Assembly: GCA_009693045.1 (NCBI GenBank)
Contig: SHXZ01000014.1
Location: 1 to 35,981 of the forward strand
Source of the DNA: Dehalococcoidia bacterium
GTDB taxonomy: Bacteria > Chloroflexota > Dehalococcoidia > Lucifugimonadales > SHYT01
DNA: 35,981 bases
Direction: 5' to 3'
The position numbers and the translations under genes are program-made. The notes under the pieces are model-generated. The model had not been told where the DNA came from and made no database searches. It saw nothing but the letters and a program-made list of their open reading frames with translations. Below, piece after piece: positions 32,072 to 35,981 of this stretch. Within the stretch, counting starts at the first letter, position 1. Each line of letters opens with the position of its first letter.

Positions 32072-32911
32072 CTATGCCTGGCTAAACCCGCTGCCCGGCC
32101 GGTCCGCGCCCGCCCCCTTCGCCTCCGACGCCCACCCAAACTCCTTCAGCAGCGCCTGGCTGTACCCAACCCGACCGGCAATCTTCTCGCAGGGGAGCGA
32201 CGCCAGCAGCAGCGCCGCCCTCGCCGTGGTTTCCGCGGACTCACCGTCTGTGGCGCTTCTGCCGCGCATCCCTCCCAGCTTGATCATGCCGGGCGTCAGC
32301 ACTCCCTGAGACGGCGAATAGCAGGTCACACTAACACTGTGCTGGTACACCTCCTGCGCCAACCCCTGCGTAAAGCGCTCAATGAACGCCTTGCCCGCCT
32401 GGTACATGGTGAAGCCACGTCCCGGTTCCTTGTACGGCCCTCTTCCCGGTCCTGTCACCCCGGGCGACGAAAGGTTAATGATCGACCCGGACCGCCTCGC
32501 GATCATCCCAGGAAGCACAAGCTGGCTCAACCAGACCGGCCCGTCCATGTTCACCGCCGACTCGCGCCGCCAGTGCTCCTGGCTGTAGTCCACCACCAGC
32601 TTGAACTCAAACACCGCCGCGTTGTTCACCAGCACGTCCACGGAGCCGTAACGCTCGTTGGCCGCGGCGACCAACCGCCGGCAGTCCTCGTAGACGCCAA
32701 CATCGCACTGCACCGGCGTCGCTTCGCCACTCCCAGCCCGGATCGCCCCGACCACTTCCTCCAGCGAGCCTTCGCTACCGGCCCCATTTCGGAGCGTCCG
32801 CGCAGCGCACACCACCCTGGCCCCCTCCACCGCGAACAGCTCCGCGATCACCCTGCCGATCCCCTTGCTCGCTCCGGTAACGATGGCCACCTTGCCATCC
32901 AGCCTGCCCAT
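32072..32911 (-). CDS. SDR-family oxidoreductase
   Basis: A classical NAD(P)-dependent short-chain dehydrogenase of 279 residues: cofactor loop TGASKGIG near residue 13, CDV acidic contact, NNAAVFE near 95, catalytic Ser in NLSSPG near 147 and Tyr-x-x-x-Lys in MYQAGKA near 173. The C-terminal part has a longer-than-usual loop (TPGMIKLGGMRGRSATDG). The substrate is unknown. The ATG at 32911 has AAAGGGG six bases upstream; the frame opens to 33079 but the extra sequence does not fit. It is divergent from mnmA and monocistronic. Confidence 0.85.
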   Translation of the reverse strand: MGRLDGKVAIVTGASKGIGRVIAELFAVEGARVVCAARTLRNGAGSEGSLEEVVGAIRAGSGEATPVQCDVGVYEDCRRLVAAANERYGSVDVLVNNAAVFEFKLVVDYSQEHWRRESAVNMDGPVWLSQLVLPGMIARRSGSIINLSSPGVTGPGRGPYKEPGRGFTMYQAGKAFIERFTQGLAQEVYQHSVSVTCYSPSQGVLTPGMIKLGGMRGRSATDGESAETTARAALLLASLPCEKIAGRVGYSQALLKEFGWASEAKGAGADRPGSGFSQA

Positions 32912-33078
32912 TGTTTGCCCCTTTCGCTCATGCTTCCTGCAAAATGCCCTGAAACGCCCTGTTGTATCCGCCTTCGCCTTCCCGCGAAACGTCCAGCGCC
33001 CGCCAGTGCCCGTTGGATATCCCAAGAATCCACGTCGTCTCCCCTCGTCCGCTTCCTGACAAGGTAGACACCGAGTCA

Positions 33079-33100
33079 CCCCTCCCTTTCACGGGAGGGG
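33079..33100. repeat. Family B-like palindrome, third copy
   Basis: CCCCTCCC, TTTCAC, GGGAGGGG followed by CCGGGGGAGAGG, similar to the copies at 2563 and 3516. It lies between the SDR gene and mnmA. Confidence 0.45.
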
Positions 33101-33205
33101 CCGGGGGAGAGGTCACGCATGCCGAAACGATGCACAATCGGCTCTCTGGCCCGCACACGTTGTGACGGCTTCCAAGAACAGCCAGGCCCATGCGGTACCT
33201 GGTAC

Positions 33206-33234
33206 TTCACCAGTCTCCTAACCTGTGCTATCGT
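33206..33234 (+). promoter_or_regulatory. Promoter of mnmA abutting the start codon
   Basis: TTCACC (33206-33211), 17 bases, then TATCGT (33229-33234) with TG one base upstream of it (extended -10). The expected start coincides with the ATG at 33241. There is no Shine-Dalgarno sequence. Confidence 0.6.
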
Positions 33235-33240
33235 TCTTGC

Positions 33241-34407
33241 ATGGCATCCGAAAACCGTAACCAACGCGTCGTCGTCGCCATGAGCGGCGGCGTAGACTCC
33301 TCCGTCGCCGCCCTGCTCCTGCACGAGGCGGGCTACGATGTCGTCGGCGTCACGCTGCGCCTCTACACCGAGGAGCGCGTGGACGCCCTGGGCCGCGCCA
33401 ACCGCTGCTGCGGCGTGGAGGACGTTGAAGACGCCCGCCGCGTCTGCCAGGTCCTCGGCGTCCCCCACTACGTCGTCAACGCCGAGAAGGAGTTCGAGCG
33501 GTTCGTCGTTGACGAGTTCGTCCGCGAGTACCAGCGCGGCCGCACCCCCCACCCCTGCATCGCCTGCAACGACCGGATGAAGTTTGACTTCCTGCTCCAG
33601 CGCGCCCTCGCGTTGGACGCCCCCTTCATCGCCACCGGCCACTACGCCCGCCGCGTCGTGGACACCGATGGCGCCGCCCGCCTGCTCAAGGCCGCCGACC
33701 CGGGCAAGGACCAGTCCTACGTCCTGTTCGGCCTTACGCAGGCGCAGCTCGCCCACACGCTGCTGCCTCTCGGCGACTTTCCCAAGGCGCAGGTGCGCGA
33801 CCTGGCCCGCCGCCACGGCCTGCCCGTCGCCGACAAGCCCGACAGCCAGGAGATCTGCTTCATCCCCTCCGGCGACTACCGCGCCTTCGTCGCCGAGCGC
33901 GTCACGCCGCGCCCCGGTCGCATCGTGGACGTGGACGGCAACGTCCTCGGCGAGCACCAGGGCGTGGAGTCCTTCACCATCGGCCAGCGCCGCGGCCTCG
34001 GCATCCCGGGCGTCGAGCCGCGGTATGTTGTTGCGATTGACGCGGACGAGGCGCTCGTCGTCGTCGGCCCCGCGGACGCGCTTGAGCAGCGCGTGCTCCG
34101 CGCCGCGCGGGTCAACTGGATCGCCGGCGCCCCTCCGAGCGGCCCGGTGGCGGCCTCGGTCAAGATCCGCTACAAGGCCCACGATGCCCCGGCGACCCTC
34201 GTCCCCCACGGCGACTGGGCCGAGGTCTGCTTCGCCGAGCCGCAGCGCGCCATCACGCCGGGCCAGGCCGCCGTCTTCTACCGGGGCGACGAGGTCATCG
34301 GCGGCGGCTTCATTGAGTCGCCGGCCGTCCCCTATCTTGAACGCACAGGCCAAAACACCATACGCCTGCAGCCACGGTGGCAGGCTAATGGTTCCCCGGG
34401 GCTTTAG
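33241..34407 (+). CDS. mnmA: tRNA-specific 2-thiouridylase MnmA (TrmU)
   Basis: MnmA places sulfur on U34 of Lys, Glu and Gln tRNAs using ATP and a persulfide donor. The 388-residue protein has PP-loop AMSGGVDSS (13-21), a TPHPCIACN motif with catalytic Cys106 and its partner Cys206 in SQEICFIPSG, plus GQRRGLGI and the C-terminal beta barrel ending AITPGQAAVFYRGDEVIGGGFI. All key residues are there. The ATG at 33241 lies six bases after the -10 box; the frame extends to 33190 but would need a start before the promoter. Confidence 0.95.
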   Translation: MASENRNQRVVVAMSGGVDSSVAALLLHEAGYDVVGVTLRLYTEERVDALGRANRCCGVEDVEDARRVCQVLGVPHYVVNAEKEFERFVVDEFVREYQRGRTPHPCIACNDRMKFDFLLQRALALDAPFIATGHYARRVVDTDGAARLLKAADPGKDQSYVLFGLTQAQLAHTLLPLGDFPKAQVRDLARRHGLPVADKPDSQEICFIPSGDYRAFVAERVTPRPGRIVDVDGNVLGEHQGVESFTIGQRRGLGIPGVEPRYVVAIDADEALVVVGPADALEQRVLRAARVNWIAGAPPSGPVAASVKIRYKAHDAPATLVPHGDWAEVCFAEPQRAITPGQAAVFYRGDEVIGGGFIESPAVPYLERTGQNTIRLQPRWQANGSPGL

Positions 34408-34426
34408 CGCGCGCGTGTCCACATCA

Positions 34427-34440
34427 AGCGGAATTCCGCT
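34427..34440. other. Short palindrome between mnmA and mcrC
   Basis: AGCGGAATTCCGCT is a perfect 14-bp palindrome, with partly matching TCA and TGA flanks. No T-run follows on either strand. The rest of the 200-base spacer 34408-34607 shows nothing recognisable. Confidence 0.35.
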
Positions 34441-34607
34441 AGCTTGAAGCGATTGGATTGCGTTGTAGCCACGCCGTCTAGCCGTTCCAGGAAGAGGATT
34501 GCCGCATAATACCACGTGAATCGAGGCTATGCCTCAGTATTAATGCGTTATCTGTTTCACCGAAGGAATGGCTCGTTTCGGCCCGCTCCGAGACTCCACA
34601 ACACCCA

Positions 34608-35828
34608 CTATGCCGCGATGTTCTGCCGGGTGAGGGCCGCGATATGGGCCGCCAGGACACCTATCTGTTCCAGGATGCTCTCTGGACTGCGGTCTAGGTC
34701 GATTGTTCGGACCTGCATCAGTTTCCCAATATTGACGATGGAGTGTCCTTCGCCGGAGTGCTCTGAAGCTGGATAAATCAAGAGTCCTTGCGGAAGGCTC
34801 GACGCGATGGTGTAGGCCAATAGCTGGTAGATATCGTCATTGTGAACGCCAGAAACATCTATTGCCTTGTACTTCACATCGCCGACGAAGCGGCACACAC
34901 CGCCGCCCCACCACGAAAGGTCCGGTTCGAGCTTAATGGTTCTTGCTTCGTCCAGCCATAGACCGTGGCCTCTACAGTTTTGTGGGAACTCACCTGGGGT
35001 AAGGCGAAGCACATCGCGCAGCGCCAAAATGACGAAGTCTTCAAAAACTTGGTTCATGTCCACGAGGAATGATTGAGACCGCACGGTGCCATGAGAAAGC
35101 TCGAATGAACTGGATTTTAGGACTAGTTTGGCCAGTTCCAGCGCGGGCCGGTAGTGTTCGTTTAGCCGGGTATAGGTTATTTCTGGCAGATTCTTGGGGC
35201 TGTACTCTAGTAACGAGACAGAATTGAGAGCTGCCTCGATAGCCCGCAGTTTGCGGCGAATGTTTGCGGACCGAATTGGCATCCGTCCAAGGCAATTCAC
35301 GGCTGCCCGCAGCAAGCGATTCTCGGTATTGTCGACGGTGAAGTCGTCGTACCGCACAGCCACTGGTAACAAGAGTCCGAAATGGCGGCGTGTTTGGTCC
35401 TCGAACCGTATGCGGCCTCGAACCGTGTTCTGTTCCTGTTCTTCGACGCGATATGCGAACAAAAGACCTTGATTCACGGCTCGCCAGAAGTGGAAGGCGA
35501 ATCCAGGGACTAATGCCTCGAGCAAGGTCTTTTCTTCGTCGAACTCGAACGGTGTTTTTTGCCATTGTGCTCGGTCGAGCACGTACGACACCAAAAACAA
35601 CACACGCCGCATGTTGAGCTTGGGGCGTATTTGAATGGACAAGGCACCCACCTGGATGCCCCCAACGATAGCCCCAGGCCGTAAATCATACAGGTCGAGG
35701 CCCGATGGACTTAGGGTTATTGCCACTGAAGGCGCCACGGAACGCAGCCCTAAAACCTGGTCACGGGACAGCTGAACTCCGAGGGCAGGGACATGTTCCG
35801 TAAGTTGTAGATTGCGAGGTAAAGTCAA
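34608..35828 (-). CDS. mcrC: 5-methylcytosine restriction system component McrC
   Basis: McrC is the nuclease subunit that joins the McrB GTPase to cut DNA with methylated cytosine. The 406-residue protein has the McrBC_McrC layout: an N-terminal beta-rich part with GGIQVGALSIQIRPKLN, the helical NRLLRAAVNCL region, and a PD-(D/E)xK nuclease core with Glu301-Pro-Asp303 in LEPDLSWW and Asp317-Val-Lys319 in VGDVKYKAID, all present. Start is a TTG at 35828 overlapping the mcrB stop by two bases (TTGA). Base composition is clearly lower in GC than the flanking genes, and codons use more A/T third positions, consistent with recent arrival. Confidence 0.9.
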   Translation of the reverse strand: MTLPRNLQLTEHVPALGVQLSRDQVLGLRSVAPSVAITLSPSGLDLYDLRPGAIVGGIQVGALSIQIRPKLNMRRVLFLVSYVLDRAQWQKTPFEFDEEKTLLEALVPGFAFHFWRAVNQGLLFAYRVEEQEQNTVRGRIRFEDQTRRHFGLLLPVAVRYDDFTVDNTENRLLRAAVNCLGRMPIRSANIRRKLRAIEAALNSVSLLEYSPKNLPEITYTRLNEHYRPALELAKLVLKSSSFELSHGTVRSQSFLVDMNQVFEDFVILALRDVLRLTPGEFPQNCRGHGLWLDEARTIKLEPDLSWWGGGVCRFVGDVKYKAIDVSGVHNDDIYQLLAYTIASSLPQGLLIYPASEHSGEGHSIVNIGKLMQVRTIDLDRSPESILEQIGVLAAHIAALTRQNIAA

Positions 35829-35981
35829 GGGGCCGCCCGTTCCGGCATTGGCGGCGGAACCTGACGCAACCTATCAAATTGAAATTCCTGGAGCCGACTT
35901 TCCTCGCCATACATCTGCTCTGTGAGCGTAGGCAGGATAGCGTGTTCCCAAATCAGCTGCGCCCATTCGTCATCGAGTTCG
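35825..35981 (-). CDS. mcrB: McrB-type GTPase subunit, C-terminal end only
   Basis: The last 51 codons of an open frame enter from the window edge and end in TGA at 35825. The residues ELDDEWAQLIWEHAILPTLTE and QMYGEESRLQEFQFDRL are like the helical C-terminus of McrB AAA+ proteins (a W...I.P.L.E pattern followed by an acidic stretch). The overlap with mcrC and the shared low GC support the assignment; the GTPase motifs lie outside the window. Confidence 0.7.
   Translation of the reverse strand, partial: ELDDEWAQLIWEHAILPTLTEQMYGEESRLQEFQFDRLRQVPPPMPERAAP

Noticed and set aside
34420-34450. Attachment site or terminator at the mnmA-mcrC border
   Set aside because: Only a 14-bp palindrome is present, without T-run, second copy or integrase in the window.
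33076-34515. Long 479-codon open frame on the minus strand
   Set aside because: It is the antisense shadow of mnmA in high-GC DNA; the product has no family features and mnmA is certain.

Overview
The window is a high-GC bacterial chromosome segment (roughly 65% GC by eye) with tightly packed housekeeping genes on both strands. The gene set (LepA, RsmA/KsgA, IspE of the MEP isoprenoid pathway, ThiL, TsaE/TsaB, Ndk, RsfS, MnmA, a DnaQ-DinG fusion helicase, NMT1-like lipoprotein, PHP phosphoesterase) and the many intergenic palindromic repeats fit a member of the Chloroflexota (Dehalococcoidia-like), probably from an environmental genome. This placement is inference; there is no rRNA gene here to confirm it.

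Layout. 1-1.8 kb (minus): a pterin/7-deazaguanine operon of SDR, QueD and a QueC cut by the window edge. 1.9-2.6 kb: repeats and a 122-bp element with perfect terminal inverted repeats. 2.6-8.5 kb: SAM methyltransferase, ABC-F ATPase, a small membrane protein coupled to an MFS exporter, and a second MFS carrier. 8.7-13.2 kb: an OGG1-type DNA glycosylase, a REP-associated transposase (RAYT1) with an internal stop, and a DinG helicase with an N-terminal exonuclease. 13.3-17.4 kb: PHP phosphoesterase, a membrane protein, an ABM-like protein and the rsmA-ispE pair, separated by three copies of a ~130-150 bp MITE-like repeat. 17.5-20 kb: collagen-like lipoprotein, an SRP RNA that appears to be the long form, and an orphan substrate-binding lipoprotein. 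20.3-23.2 kb: GalU-like nucleotidyltransferase, DinB-fold protein, a second RAYT with an internal stop, a REP/BIME, a 178-bp copied piece of dinG, and a TPR lipoprotein whose end lies in that piece. 23.2-27.5 kb: LepA, two peptide-ABC ATPases with a clear terminator, tRNA-Leu and tRNA-Lys. 27.7-31.7 kb: metallophosphoesterase, then thiL-tsaE-tsaB-ndk on plus and rsfS on minus. 32-34.4 kb: a second SDR and mnmA. 34.6-36 kb: lower-GC mcrC and the end of mcrB, a restriction system that looks imported.

How it works together. Several genes act on translation and tRNA: QueC/QueD (queuosine precursor), TsaE/TsaB (t6A), MnmA (s2U34), RsmA, LepA, RsfS and the two tRNAs. The most unusual part is the RAYT/REP system. 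Two divergent RAYT genes carry REP-type sequence in frame at the same place in the protein, and both are interrupted at adjacent codons of the same conserved Trp-Gln-Arg motif just before the Tyr-Tyr-Glu-His segment. The second RAYT abuts a BIME and a transplanted dinG fragment that was read in frame into a neighbouring gene. A second theme is promoter placement: six genes have a -10 box only 6-8 nt before the start codon, which predicts leaderless mRNAs.
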